Positions 44,212 to 52,950 of a stretch of DNA of 64,000 nt are shown one piece after another. This DNA comes from JBBQFD01 sp038321575 (GTDB lineage Bacteria > Bacillota_I > Bacilli_A > RF39 > UBA660): NCBI GenBank assembly GCA_038321575.1, contig JBBQFD010000001.1:14009-78008 (forward strand), written 5' to 3'. The notes under the pieces are model-generated. The model was not told the origin of the DNA, ran no database searches, and saw only the letters and a list, made by a program, of their open reading frames with translations. The translations under genes were made by a program, and so were the position numbers. How positions within the stretch are numbered: the stretch's first letter is position 1; each line of letters begins with the position of its first letter.

Positions 44212-44703
44212 TTATTTATAAATTTTTCTTATTTTAATTGTGCTTGCACTTGTCTTAAGATTATTTAAATGCTCTATTTGCCAATTTCTTTCAGCTTCCA
44301 ATATATCATCCACATTAGCGTTATCTTTATTTAAATAATATAATGCTGAAATAACATACATTGCTGATCCTTCTGAATGAGTTTTAACGTGACAAGTAGC
44401 AAGGGCATGACTACACGCTCTAGCGATTTGACATGCAACTTTATCGGTTGCCTCAAGTTCTCTAGCAACTGCAAGCGTGGGATATGTAAATTTTCTTGCA
44501 TCCCACATTTTAACTTCATCACTTAGCCATTTATTTAACATATTAAGCGCATCACGAGGTCTTGTTTCATTAGGATATTTATCTTCAATTAAATATAAAT
44601 ACTTTGTCACACAATCAAATGCCCATCTTGCCAATAATTTTTGATCGGTATCTTTTATTAATTCAACTAATCGCGGATCATGTCGTAATTTTTTTAAATC
44701 CAT
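44212..44703 (-). CDS. Putative immunity protein (Imm5-like family)
   Basis: This 163-residue helical protein contains the conserved run ACSHALATCHVKTHSEGSAM near residue 96, which I associate with a family annotated as putative immunity protein in toxin-immunity systems. There is no signal or membrane segment. No toxin gene is adjacent: the neighbours are a small basic gene and an FAD oxidoreductase, whose stop lies 16 nt before it on the same strand. Whether it neutralises a toxin is unproven. Confidence 0.65.
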   Translation of the reverse strand: MDLKKLRHDPRLVELIKDTDQKLLARWAFDCVTKYLYLIEDKYPNETRPRDALNMLNKWLSDEVKMWDARKFTYPTLAVARELEATDKVACQIARACSHALATCHVKTHSEGSAMYVISALYYLNKDNANVDDILEAERNWQIEHLNNLKTSASTIKIRKIYK

Positions 44704-44719
44704 AACAACACCTCCTTAG

Positions 44720-46099
44720 TTATTTCATTTTTCTAGCAACTTGAATACCATTCATACTGGCTTGCATTAACCCTCTAGTAATTCCAGCCCCATCACCTAG
44801 TGCATAAAGATTTTTGATGTTAGTTTCGAAATTATTATTAACCATTACTTTATTAGAATAGAATTTTACTTCTACACCATAAATTAGCGTTTCATCATTA
44901 GCAAAACCAGGCATCATAAGATCAAGTTTTCCCATTGTTTCAATTATATCAGTCATAATTCTGGTTGGAAAAACTAAACTAAAGTCCCCTGCCACTGCAT
45001 CTTTTAAAGTTGGTTTTAATTTATTATTCATAAATTCTTGTTGACTTGTTTTTCGATAATTCTTAAAATCACCATAGCGTTGAACCATAACTTTGTTATT
45101 AGTAAATAAATTAGCTAATTGCGCGATTGTTTTACCATATGTTACCGCATCTTCAAATGGATCTTCCATTTCTAATGAAACAAGGAGAGCAAGATTAGTA
45201 TTATTAGATTTTAAGTTTTCTTGTTTATAACTGTGTCCGTTAGCAACCGCTAGATCGTTATCATAACGTTCTTCACTAACTTCACCACGAGGATTCCAAC
45301 AAAAGGTACGGACTTTATCATTAAATTTATCAGTATAATTAACGATTTTGCTCTCATAACTAATGTCATCTATTTCTTTAGTAATTTTGCTATCAACTTC
45401 AACTCGCACTCCTATATCGATAATACCCGTTTTAGATTCAATATGATGTTCATGACAAATCTTGCTTAACCAGCTACAACCATCACGGCCAACACTAACA
45501 ATTACTTTTTTCGCCATATAACTTTGGTTATTAACTAATACACCATATATAATATTATCTTTAATTAATAAATTTGATACCGGAGAATTAAATAACATAT
45601 CAATTCCCATATCACTTAATTTATCTTCAATTTTAGAATATATTTCAAATGATGCTTCCGTACCTAAATGTCTAATGCCTGATTCAATGACTTTTAAACC
45701 AACTTTCTTGGCTTTTTCTTGAATACTAGGATTACCATGTTCACCATATACTTTTTTATCAGCACCAAATGATAAATAAATATCATCCGTATATTTTAAT
45801 AACGTATTAAATTCTTCTAAAGTCATATAATTAATAAGATTCCCGCCCACTTCACCATGACCATTAATACTAAGTTTACCATCAGAAAAAGCTCCAGCAC
45901 CTGAAAACCCCGTTATAATATTACAAGGAACACAATTAACACATTTACCAATATGTCTTTTAGGGCATACTCTTTTTTTAATTGATCTTCCCTTTTCAAT
46001 CATTAAAATATGACTTTTCGGATACAATAATTTGTATTCGTATGCTGCAAAAATACCACTAGGGCCAGCACCAACAATTATTAAATCATATTCATTCAT
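44720..46099 (-). CDS. FAD-dependent dehydrogenase (COG2509-like)
   Basis: This 459-residue flavoprotein has an N-terminal dinucleotide-binding motif IVGAGPSGIFAAYEY, an unusual cysteine cluster in KRVCPKRHIGKCVNCVPC (about residues 42-60), the following GAGAFSDGKLS, and a C-terminal FAD-contact segment LYALGDGAGITRGLMQASMNG. This combination typifies COG2509-type FAD-dependent dehydrogenases, which are uncharacterised and may carry a metal or iron-sulfur site through the cysteines. It is cytoplasmic. Probably co-transcribed with the putative immunity gene 16 nt downstream. Confidence 0.87.
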   Translation of the reverse strand: MNEYDLIIVGAGPSGIFAAYEYKLLYPKSHILMIEKGRSIKKRVCPKRHIGKCVNCVPCNIITGFSGAGAFSDGKLSINGHGEVGGNLINYMTLEEFNTLLKYTDDIYLSFGADKKVYGEHGNPSIQEKAKKVGLKVIESGIRHLGTEASFEIYSKIEDKLSDMGIDMLFNSPVSNLLIKDNIIYGVLVNNQSYMAKKVIVSVGRDGCSWLSKICHEHHIESKTGIIDIGVRVEVDSKITKEIDDISYESKIVNYTDKFNDKVRTFCWNPRGEVSEERYDNDLAVANGHSYKQENLKSNNTNLALLVSLEMEDPFEDAVTYGKTIAQLANLFTNNKVMVQRYGDFKNYRKTSQQEFMNNKLKPTLKDAVAGDFSLVFPTRIMTDIIETMGKLDLMMPGFANDETLIYGVEVKFYSNKVMVNNNFETNIKNLYALGDGAGITRGLMQASMNGIQVARKMK

Positions 46100-46121
46100 A
46101 TTATCACCACAAGTATTATAG

Positions 46122-46154
46122 CAAAAAAAACTAACTTTTTATAGTTAGTTTTTT
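46122..46154 (-). terminator. Intrinsic terminator of CDGSH gene
   Basis: Minus-strand RNA AAACUAACU-AUAAA-AGUUAGUUU followed by U-run, overlapping the TAA at 46145-46147. Confidence 0.85.
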
Positions 46155-46843
46155 TCTTCTTTTAAAATGCTATCCAGAAACTGAACATTTATATGCTCAG
46201 CATCACAAAACGGTTTATTATCAGAATGTCCACATCTACATAAAGTAATACGGTTCCTTGGTTCTAATATGTTACCATGCTCATCTTCAATAGTAATATC
46301 GCCTCTTACCCAAATTGGACCACTACATCCCTTTAATGGATCTTGAAGTATTACAATACTCGGATCATATACCGGTTCAATGACTTGATTAGTATTTTTA
46401 TCATACATAACAAGTCTTCCTGATGGGCAATCGCAAGCTAATTTAATAGCTAACTTTTCATCTTCAGCATTGTTCGCTTCTTCAGTTAAAGTCCAAGCAT
46501 TACCTTTTTTAGAATGACAAAATCTGGACAATGAACACAACTCTTCAACATCTTCCATGATAAGATTCTTACCATAATATTTTAAAGCATCTTCTTTAAA
46601 TGGTTTCATAGTAGGACTTAGGGTGCCATCAAAATGGGTTGCAACGTGAGCACCATCACAAAAAGGTGCATTCTTTGATTTACCACATCTGCACAATGCG
46701 TAAGCAGTACTAACTTCAAATTTCCTGCCTTGTTTATATATATAACCAGTCGTATTTAAATCAATGATCATTTCTTCTAATGATATATTCCCTGATACTA
46801 AATATGGGCCATTCTTGGTTATCTTTATTTTATTTATATTCAT
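46145..46843 (-). CDS. Double CDGSH iron-sulfur protein
   Basis: This 232-residue protein has two CDGSH-type [2Fe-2S] domains: CRCGKSKNAPFCDGAH near residue 50 and CRCGHSDNKPFCDAEH near residue 202. Between them is a cysteine-bearing middle domain (LCSLSRFCHSKKGN and ACDCPSGRLVMYD) of the type annotated as a divergent 4Fe-4S mono-cluster. In both, the 3Cys-1His ligands are intact. The domain order CDGSH - mono-cluster - CDGSH is known from bacteria; the role is likely electron transfer or cluster transfer (inference). Single-gene transcript. Confidence 0.9.
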   Translation of the reverse strand: MNINKIKITKNGPYLVSGNISLEEMIIDLNTTGYIYKQGRKFEVSTAYALCRCGKSKNAPFCDGAHVATHFDGTLSPTMKPFKEDALKYYGKNLIMEDVEELCSLSRFCHSKKGNAWTLTEEANNAEDEKLAIKLACDCPSGRLVMYDKNTNQVIEPVYDPSIVILQDPLKGCSGPIWVRGDITIEDEHGNILEPRNRITLCRCGHSDNKPFCDAEHINVQFLDSILKEEKN

Positions 46844-46866
46844 TTTTTATCACCTGATTACATTAT

Positions 46867-46900
46867 AACAAAAAAATCTAACTTATAAAAGTTAGATTTT
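46867..46900 (-). terminator. Intrinsic terminator of DUF2177 gene
   Basis: Minus-strand RNA AAAAUCUAAC ... GUUAGAUUUU with U-run, overlapping the stop at 46892. Confidence 0.85.
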
Positions 46901-47284
46901 GTATATATAATAAGTTATTAGTGACACAATAGTTGATAATGAGCTTCCCCAAATCAAATCTATAATTGTAATCTTTAAAGGCCATTCTTTTAAAGTAGCT
47001 AGATTAGTAAGATCATATGTTGCATATGTTACTAATCCAAATAATAAGGCTGAAATAATTAATTGAATAACATCTTGTTTAACAATAGCTGGATTAATTA
47101 CAAAGTATACTAATCCTACTAAAAAGATTAAATAAAATATCCCTGCTGCAATTAAATTAGGGCTATTAGTCATTAAATGTCCTATGGCATTCTTATAAAA
47201 ATCTTTTGAGATTAATAAAAGCCATATACCATCAATAACTAAAAAAGCTATAAGTGCTATAAAATACATTTTTAAATAATTCAT
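46892..47284 (-). CDS. DUF2177 membrane protein
   Basis: This 130-residue protein has four membrane helices and the DUF2177 landmarks [20 protein letters not shown] near the start and [17 protein letters not shown] in the C-terminal half. The ORF is open further upstream, but GGAGTGAG precedes ATG 47284, which overlaps the DUF1295 stop as ATGA. The family is often encoded with DUF1295 proteins and lipid-modifying genes; biochemical role unknown. Confidence 0.85.
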   Translation of the reverse strand: MNYLKMYFIALIAFLVIDGIWLLLISKDFYKNAIGHLMTNSPNLIAAGIFYLIFLVGLVYFVINPAIVKQDVIQLIISALLFGLVTYATYDLTNLATLKEWPLKITIIDLIWGSSLSTIVSLITYYIYKI

Positions 47285-48051
47285 TTTCTCACTCCTTTCT
47301 TCGGAAACCAAGGAATAAACTTGCTTGTTATCTTACTATATTTTTGATATTCCTCATCATCCTTATATTTTTTTTCGAGTAATGGAACTCCTGATACAAA
47401 TAATAATAAAAAAGTTATTACTATCGGACTAATTATTATTAAAAGATTTTGACTATAAGCTGCTATAAAAAAGCCCCACCATAGTAATGACTCTCCAAAA
47501 TAATTTGGATGTCTGGTATATTTCCATAAACCAGTTTTCATTAATCGATTATTTTTATCTCTATTTTTTATAAAATAAGCTAATTGGTAATCACCAATAA
47601 CTTCGAATAAGTATCCTGTGATCCAAATTAATATCCCAACAACATTAATTAAACTTAATTTTGTAAAAGAAGCATTGCTATATTGCATCGGTAAAGATAT
47701 AATCCACATAAACATTCCTTGTAAAATAAATATTTGGAAGTATGCTCTTATATTAACCCATTTACCCCATTCGCTTCGCCAATTAGCGTATCTAAAGTCT
47801 TCTTTCTTTCCATAATTACGTTTAAATACATAATATGAAAGTCTTAATCCCCAAAGCATTATTAGCATTAATAGAATAATGTTTTTTAAAGAGTAAACTC
47901 CAAATATTAACATCGTTATTATTGAAACTACTACAAAACCTAGTCCCCATCCAATATCAATCAAACCATTATTCTTCTTAACTCTAGCCATAATATAAAA
48001 TAAATTCATATATATAAATATTATTATCGCACTTGTTAAATATACGTTCAT
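47281..48051 (-). CDS. DUF1295 (steroid 5-alpha-reductase-like) membrane protein
   Basis: This 256-residue polytopic membrane protein has DUF1295 landmarks [11 protein letters not shown] near residue 30, [14 protein letters not shown] near residue 71, and the ICMT-like C-terminal [20 protein letters not shown] followed by PLLEKKY. The fold is shared with steroid reductases and isoprenylcysteine methyltransferases; a lipid-modifying reductase role is likely but unproven. AAAGGAGTG selects ATG 48051 over the earlier in-frame start. It is coupled to DUF2177 by ATGA. Confidence 0.88.
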   Translation of the reverse strand: MNVYLTSAIIIFIYMNLFYIMARVKKNNGLIDIGWGLGFVVVSIITMLIFGVYSLKNIILLMLIMLWGLRLSYYVFKRNYGKKEDFRYANWRSEWGKWVNIRAYFQIFILQGMFMWIISLPMQYSNASFTKLSLINVVGILIWITGYLFEVIGDYQLAYFIKNRDKNNRLMKTGLWKYTRHPNYFGESLLWWGFFIAAYSQNLLIIISPIVITFLLLFVSGVPLLEKKYKDDEEYQKYSKITSKFIPWFPKKGVRK

Positions 48052-48120
48052 ATTATCACTCCTTTTACAAAACTTTTTTATATTTATATTATACACCTTT
48101 TATAAAATTAGTAATAATTA

Positions 48121-48732
48121 TTACTTAGTCTTTTCGTAATAGTAATTTATAAAAGAAATTATTGCATAACATAGCTTTTCCATGTTGCCATCGTTATCTC
48201 TAAATTTCTTATTTATTTCTATTTGAATTACATCAATATCTGTATTTGAATATATATATTGAGTAATTCCACCGCCTTTAAAAGGATCATTATATTTAAT
48301 ATTGTTTATTCCATACTTATTAAATGCTTCCTCTAGTTCTTTTATTACACTGAAGTCAGCAGAAAGATTATTTAAAGTTCCAAATTCAACATCAAAATCT
48401 CTATCAATGCCTGCCCCGTGAATATCTATTAATAGCTTAACGTTATCTTTTTTGATAACAGCAAGTAAACTCTCTTTGAATTCATCAATAATATTTGAAT
48501 TTGAATCTATTCCGTTATCTTTTAACTTAATATAGTATGAACAATTAACTTTATCGGCTACATATTGTGCTATTTCCTTAGTAAATGGTTCACTCTTTTT
48601 TAAACCGTTTTCTTTTTGTTGTCTCATAGTGTGTACAGCCGTTAAAATTACAGGTATTTTACCTTCTTTTGTTAAATACATGTCAGTATTTTCTTTATCA
48701 TTATAATTATTTATTTCATCTTTAAAATTCAT
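48121..48732 (-). CDS. N-formylglutamate amidohydrolase-like protein
   Basis: This 203-residue protein has the metallohydrolase look of the N-formylglutamate amidohydrolase family: VILTAVHTMRQ near residue 32, KLLIDIHGAGIDRDFDVEFG near residue 98 and DVIQIEINKKFR near residue 172. The DIHG and His residues fit zinc ligands. GAGGTGAT precedes ATG 48732, while the upstream ATG overlaps that site. The 20 bases covering its -10, leader and ribosome binding site are identical to those of the gluzincin gene at 52951, although the proteins are unrelated. Confidence 0.8.
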   Translation of the reverse strand: MNFKDEINNYNDKENTDMYLTKEGKIPVILTAVHTMRQQKENGLKKSEPFTKEIAQYVADKVNCSYYIKLKDNGIDSNSNIIDEFKESLLAVIKKDNVKLLIDIHGAGIDRDFDVEFGTLNNLSADFSVIKELEEAFNKYGINNIKYNDPFKGGGITQYIYSNTDIDVIQIEINKKFRDNDGNMEKLCYAIISFINYYYEKTK

Positions 48733-48735
48733 GTT

Positions 48736-48755
48736 ATCACCTCGCATTCATTATA
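48736..48755 (-). promoter_or_regulatory. Shared 20-bp leader (-10, start region, RBS), copy 1
   Basis: Minus-strand TATAAT-GAATGC-GAGGTGAT directly upstream of the ATG at 48732; an identical 20-mer lies at 53674-53693 before an unrelated gene. Confidence 0.6.
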
Positions 48756-48756
48756 A

Positions 48757-48777
48757 TAAAAAAAGTTTTTATGAACC
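48757..48777 (-). terminator. Possible weak terminator of the ABC-2 operon
   Basis: Minus-strand RNA AGGUU-CAUAAA-AACUU followed by a long U-run. The stem is only 5 bp with one wobble pair. Confidence 0.45.
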
Positions 48778-49536
48778 TGTTCCTTGATAATGTTTTAATG
48801 AATAATTAAAAATTAATACCGCTGGCACAATAATTAACATACCAAGTAGTGGTGATATAATCGAAATAATACTGTTGCTTTTTCCTAAAAGATATAATAG
48901 TGGATAATAATTAATACAGGCGATTGGGATAATATAAGTAAAGAATTTCAAGACAACATCGTTAAATATTCCTATTGGATATTGTCCCATCTCTTTAGAA
49001 CCGTCCGTAAAAATATTAACAACCTCAAGTCCCTCAATTGTATAAAATGTGATAGCTGCACCAATTATAAACAATGATAAAAATATAATTATTGATGATA
49101 AACACATAATAGCAATTATCCAAACACGACTCATAACAATTGTATCGCTTTTAGAAATCGCATATATCAGTATTATAACAGTACCTATTACTCTACCAAT
49201 TTTTTCATAAGCAATATTACTACCAATAATTTGCAAATAGATATTCCTTGGTTTAATCAATAATAAATCAAATGTCCCACTTTTAATCAATTTTTTAAAG
49301 CGATCAAAGCCGCGACCGATAAACTCTGCTGATGAAAAACCAATATTAATAACCGAAAATGATATTAAAACATCATATAAAGTAAACCCCTTAATACTGC
49401 CAAAACGACTAAAAAGTGAATACATAGCTATATATGATGTACCTATAGTAAGTGTTTGAGCAATTACAATTAATATGAAGGGTACTTTATACTCAAGTTT
49501 ACTACGTAAATGCATACTTAAATACTTTAATAACAT
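48769..49536 (-). CDS. ABC-2 type transporter permease
   Basis: This 255-residue membrane permease has six helices and is the second permease of an ABC-2 exporter resembling the COG3694/COG4587/COG4586 trio. It contains the amphipathic stretch GRGFDRFKKLIKSGTFDLLLIKP and the late IPIACINYYPLLYLLG typical of this group. AAGGAGG, which spans the stop of the preceding permease, serves ATG 49536, so translation is coupled. The substrate is unknown; such trios are often drug or polymer exporters. Confidence 0.9.
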   Translation of the reverse strand: MLLKYLSMHLRSKLEYKVPFILIVIAQTLTIGTSYIAMYSLFSRFGSIKGFTLYDVLISFSVINIGFSSAEFIGRGFDRFKKLIKSGTFDLLLIKPRNIYLQIIGSNIAYEKIGRVIGTVIILIYAISKSDTIVMSRVWIIAIMCLSSIIIFLSLFIIGAAITFYTIEGLEVVNIFTDGSKEMGQYPIGIFNDVVLKFFTYIIPIACINYYPLLYLLGKSNSIISIISPLLGMLIIVPAVLIFNYSLKHYQGTGS

Positions 49537-49537
49537 A

Positions 49538-50338
49538 CTAACCTCCTTGTACATATATGCGTTTAACTATTATTTTCAAAAATGTTGTGCCGATAAACAT
49601 AATGACGGCTATCCAAGCAATTTGAAGTACAAGACTAAATAATGCTTCATTAATAAGCATATTACCAGTATATACACGCAACGGTAAATCAGCAATTAAA
49701 CGGAACGGTAAGTAATATGTTAAATTTTTAATTATTTCGGGCAAAAATGGCAACGGTAAGTGGCTACCTGATAATAACTTTATAACAATAAAAATGATAT
49801 CTGTTATACCGTCTCCCGTATTATTATAAAAAGATAACATAGTTACTAACATTACAATAACACCAATCATAATCGATCCTAAGAATAATGATATTATAAA
49901 TAATATAAACGCAAAAAACGATATGGGTAATGTTAAATTATAGGGGGCTGGCAAAAAAATGGCAACAACTATAATTGGTAAAAACCTTAAAGAGGTTGCA
50001 GCGTATTTTTTAGCAAGAAGTCTAATAAACCAAAACCAATATAATTTATATGGTTTAGTTAACTCATAACATACATTACCTGATTTAAATGATTCTATTA
50101 TATCGTCATCTGCCATTAAATATAACATCGCAAAAAAAGCTTGATTAATCCACACATAAGGAACCATTTGACTAAAACTAATAATTTGGTTTTGATTCCC
50201 ACTTGTATAAAACGACTGAAAAACAAAAATTAGTAACGTCCCCCAAAAGAATTGTGCTAGAATACCAGATAAAGCAGCAGAACGATATTGTAAAGCATTA
50301 ATAATTTGAAGCTTGAAATATGTAACATAACTTCTCAT
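49538..50338 (-). CDS. ABC-2 type transporter permease
   Basis: This 266-residue membrane permease has six predicted helices, with the segment DDDIIESFKSGNVCYELTKP before helix 3 and LPFRLIADLPLRVYTGN late in the chain, as in COG4587-type permeases. It starts inside the last codons of the ATPase gene (ATGA overlap) and its end carries the ribosome binding site of the next permease. Together with its neighbours it forms a heterodimeric membrane channel driven by the ATPase. Confidence 0.9.
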   Translation of the reverse strand: MRSYVTYFKLQIINALQYRSAALSGILAQFFWGTLLIFVFQSFYTSGNQNQIISFSQMVPYVWINQAFFAMLYLMADDDIIESFKSGNVCYELTKPYKLYWFWFIRLLAKKYAATSLRFLPIIVVAIFLPAPYNLTLPISFFAFILFIISLFLGSIMIGVIVMLVTMLSFYNNTGDGITDIIFIVIKLLSGSHLPLPFLPEIIKNLTYYLPFRLIADLPLRVYTGNMLINEALFSLVLQIAWIAVIMFIGTTFLKIIVKRIYVQGG

Positions 50339-51318
50339 ATCTGATGTTCCTTGTATAGTTTAACAATTATTTCTTCAATATCTTCCTCATAAACATTAAT
50401 ATCGTTTATTTCAAATACTTTAGTATATTCACTTATTACATTAGAAATTGTTTGTTTCTTTAAATCAATTTTGAGTAGTAAACGATTTGTTGTTAATTCG
50501 CCAACAGTAACGCCATCTAAATTTGTTATCTCGAAAAGATTGTGACCATATATTTCTAATTTTTTAAAAGTTAAAAACTTTTTTTTAATTTTAGAAATAC
50601 TACCATCATATAAAATTTTACCTTTGCCAATTAAAATAATTCTTTTAGCTAAAGCTTCAATATCTGCCATATCATGAGTAGTTAATATAACTGTTACTTT
50701 TCTTGTTTTATTAATATCTTTAATTATATTTCTAATTGCTAACTTATTGACGGCGTCAAGACCGATGGTTGGTTCATCAAGAAATAAAATGTTTGGTTTA
50801 TGAAGCAATGCCGCCGCTATTTCAGCGCGCATCTTTTGGCCAAGACTAAGTTGTCTAACAGGCATTTCAACTATATCGTAAAGATCGAAAGCTTCAATTA
50901 ACTCTTTTTTTGTTTCTTCGTATTCTAAAGCATCCAATTTATAAATATCACGTAAAAGATCATAAGAATCTCCAACTGGTATATCCCACCATAATTGAGA
51001 TTTTTGGCCAAATACTACTCCGATTTTTGCAACATATTTTTCGCGATCAGCGAAAGGGTCCATACCATCAACAATACATTCTCCACTATCAGGATACAAT
51101 ATACCTGATAACATTTTTATTGTTGTTGACTTACCAGCACCATTAGGCCCAATATAACCAATAATTTCTCCCTTATCAATTTTAAAAGAGATGTTATCAA
51201 CAGCTTTAATGATGGTTTTGTTTGATTTGAAAAAATTTTTAATAGCTGCTTTTAAACCGCTTTTTCTTTTATTAACTTTGTAAAATTTGCTAATATTTTT
51301 CACTTCAATAAAACTCAT
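50335..51318 (-). CDS. ABC-2 exporter ATP-binding protein
   Basis: This 327-residue cytoplasmic ATPase of an ABC exporter (COG4586-like) has Walker A GYIGPNGAGKSTTIKML near residue 53, the Q-loop FGQKSQLWWDIPV that is typical of this subgroup, signature LSLGQKMRAEIAAAL and Walker B ILFLDEPTIGLD near residue 165, with a switch His in TTHDM. It is the first gene of a three-gene operon; TAGGAGG precedes the start and a TATAAT lies about 90 nt upstream. Confidence 0.95.
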   Translation of the reverse strand: MSFIEVKNISKFYKVNKRKSGLKAAIKNFFKSNKTIIKAVDNISFKIDKGEIIGYIGPNGAGKSTTIKMLSGILYPDSGECIVDGMDPFADREKYVAKIGVVFGQKSQLWWDIPVGDSYDLLRDIYKLDALEYEETKKELIEAFDLYDIVEMPVRQLSLGQKMRAEIAAALLHKPNILFLDEPTIGLDAVNKLAIRNIIKDINKTRKVTVILTTHDMADIEALAKRIILIGKGKILYDGSISKIKKKFLTFKKLEIYGHNLFEITNLDGVTVGELTTNRLLLKIDLKKQTISNVISEYTKVFEINDINVYEEDIEEIIVKLYKEHQI

Positions 51319-51424
51319 AAAGTCCTCCTATTAAATATACATAGAAAGTATTAAATGGTATATATAAAATTAACTATTAAGATTATAACATAAGTGAGAT
51401 TAAAATTTACAAATTTTTTAATTT

Positions 51425-51496
51425 TATTAGAGCATTAAATTAAAGATGATCATCAGATTTGTATTTTTTTTTAATATTAATTAAATGGTGATTCAA
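51425..51496 (-). other. Gap with a possible degenerate cassette boundary
   Basis: Right after the stop of the transglutaminase-like gene the minus strand reads TTGAATCACCATTTAATT. It looks like a 22-bp tRNA-end-like element with its middle deleted (AAT...CACCA, then ATTTAA as in tRNA-Pro-like trailers). No terminator follows. The match is short and could be chance. Confidence 0.25.
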
Positions 51497-52078
51497 TTAA
51501 TAAAACTTCTTTTCATCTAGTTCTAAATTTTTGCCACTTAAAACGTGCTTTAAATATTCTTTAACTCCAATATTAGGATTGGGTTGACTATATTCAAAAC
51601 ATTTAAGAATAGATATATCACTTGGTTTGGCAATTCCATTATTTATTGCATATTCCAGGTGTTTTAACTTAACTGTTTGTATCGCTTCGTTTATCGTATC
51701 AAATTCATGGATTCCTTTTTCTGTTTCAAATGAATGTTCAAACCAAAAGATTTTGTGATTATTTTCGAATAATAAAAATGTGTGAGTAGGATAATTATTA
51801 GGCGTATCTATTAAGAAAATCATAAATATAGTCCTAATTGTATATCCATGCTCCCTAAACCAATTTCTTTCTAATTCAACTTGATCCCAGCATGTACCAT
51901 AGTGACTCTCTATTAGTCTTTCTGGTTCTTGAATAATACAATTATTATACCAATTCTTATTCCATTCCTCATCTTGATCGATGTATATTTTATTATCTTT
52001 TGATAAAAAACCATAATATATATTTTCATGCATATATTTTAATAGCTGATGCGGGGTTTTAATTTCTTGATATTTCAT
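51497..52078 (-). CDS. Transglutaminase-like superfamily protein
   Basis: This 193-residue protein has the cysteine-protease/transglutaminase-like arrangement: catalytic Cys in HYGTCWDQVELERNWF near residue 62, His in YPTHTFLLFE near residue 98, and an acidic residue in WFEHSFETE near residue 112. There is no signal peptide. The exact activity (peptidase or amide-group transfer) is unknown. AGGTGAT precedes the ATG. It is preceded by a copy of the tRNA-Trp trailer with terminator and -10, which marks it as part of the tRNA-Trp-linked variable segment. Confidence 0.78.
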   Translation of the reverse strand: MKYQEIKTPHQLLKYMHENIYYGFLSKDNKIYIDQDEEWNKNWYNNCIIQEPERLIESHYGTCWDQVELERNWFREHGYTIRTIFMIFLIDTPNNYPTHTFLLFENNHKIFWFEHSFETEKGIHEFDTINEAIQTVKLKHLEYAINNGIAKPSDISILKCFEYSQPNPNIGVKEYLKHVLSGKNLELDEKKFY

Positions 52079-52094
52079 TTAATCACCTATCAAT

Positions 52095-52149
52095 ATTATA
52101 TCAAAAAAACTTGATATTCTCATATCAAGTTCAACTAATTCATATTTGG
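52095..52149. repeat. Copy of the tRNA-Trp 3' trailer (direct repeat, copy 2)
   Basis: The 55-nt stretch matches 53688-53741 with one A-run length difference and one substitution. It contains the minus-strand terminator ACTTGATA-TGAGAA-TATCAAGT with U-run and a TATAAT -10. The two copies bracket the gluzincin and GNAT genes. Confidence 0.85.
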
Positions 52150-52168
52150 TATGGAGGCAAAAGGAATT
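52147..52168 (-). repeat. 22-bp tRNA-3'-end-like cassette boundary element, copy 3
   Basis: Plus strand TGGTATGGA-GGCAAAAGGAATT, six nt after the GNAT gene stop and directly joined to the copied tRNA-Trp trailer. It shares 12 of 22 positions with the other three copies and has the same length. Confidence 0.65.
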
Positions 52169-52174
52169 ACTGAT

Positions 52175-52795
52175 TTATTTTTTATTTTTTAAATCAATTA
52201 GACCATTACTATTTTCACGCTTTAATTCATTCCATCTTTGTTTGCTCATTACTGATTCATATGTAGTGATAGGAATGCCGTTTTTGACCCAGGATTCATC
52301 AATTACATTAAAAAGTTCAAACCCTAGTTTTTCACTAACTCTTTTTGATTTTTTATTACCTTCATCCCATCCAGATATAACATTGTCATACCCTATGCTG
52401 AATAAGTGATTTAAAACCGCAGAAATTGCCTCAGGCATGTACCCTTGACCCCAATAATCGGGGTGTAAATTATAAGCAAGTTCAATCGCTTTAATATCTT
52501 CTCTTTCTCGGTCGGATGTAATATTCCCAATGGGAGCCATGTTTGTTTTTAAATAAATAATCCAATCAAATGATTTCTTTTCACTGACACATTGTTCATA
52601 ATGTTTATCCATACCATCACTAAACCAAGCTCTAATTTCTTTAGGATCTTGTTTTTTAAATTCAAACTCCCCGTTGATATCTCTAACTTTTCGCATATCA
52701 TATTCATAAACTGAAATATAATCTTCAATCGTTCCTTTTTTTAATATTAATCTATTTGTCTCAATCTCAATAGTTTCATAATTTTCAATGTTCAT
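52175..52795 (-). CDS. GNAT-family acetyltransferase (RimJ/RimL-like)
   Basis: This 206-residue acetyl-CoA-dependent N-acetyltransferase begins ETIEIETNRLILKK, the typical RimJ/RimL-like start. It has acetyl-CoA-binding region HPDYWGQGYMPEAISAVLNH near residue 112 and the later NKKSKRVSEKLGFE. The substrate is unknown. GAGGTGAC precedes the ATG, with a TATAAT about 8 nt further up, so the leader is very short. It is carried as a single-gene unit with the 22-bp element six nt after the stop codon. Confidence 0.9.
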   Translation of the reverse strand: MNIENYETIEIETNRLILKKGTIEDYISVYEYDMRKVRDINGEFEFKKQDPKEIRAWFSDGMDKHYEQCVSEKKSFDWIIYLKTNMAPIGNITSDREREDIKAIELAYNLHPDYWGQGYMPEAISAVLNHLFSIGYDNVISGWDEGNKKSKRVSEKLGFELFNVIDESWVKNGIPITTYESVMSKQRWNELKRENSNGLIDLKNKK

Positions 52796-52842
52796 AGGTC
52801 ACCTCACATATATTATAGCATGTTCTTCTTTGCTTTTTATAA

Positions 52843-52882
52843 AACGAAAACCATGGAAATTGCCCTTATTTACATGGTTTTA
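52843..52882 (-). terminator. Intrinsic terminator in tRNA-Pro-like trailer
   Basis: Minus-strand RNA AAAACCAUG ... CAUGGUUUU with a 17-nt loop, preceded by a small UCCCAA/UUGGGA hairpin. The arrangement matches the trailer of the real tRNA-Pro. Confidence 0.7.
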
Positions 52883-52921
52883 ATTGTGTTTTGTCCCAAT
52901 AATTGGGAGTGACTTTTAATT

Positions 52922-52943
52922 TGGCATGGAATCAAAGGGGATT
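52922..52943 (-). repeat. 22-bp tRNA-3'-end-like cassette boundary element, copy 4
   Basis: Plus strand TGGCATGGA-ATCAAAGGGGATT, seven nt after the gluzincin gene stop. Minus-strand continuation AATTAAAAG then CTCCCAA-TTAT-TTGGGA resembles the tRNA-Pro trailer. Confidence 0.7.
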
Positions 52944-52950
52944 TTCAAAT

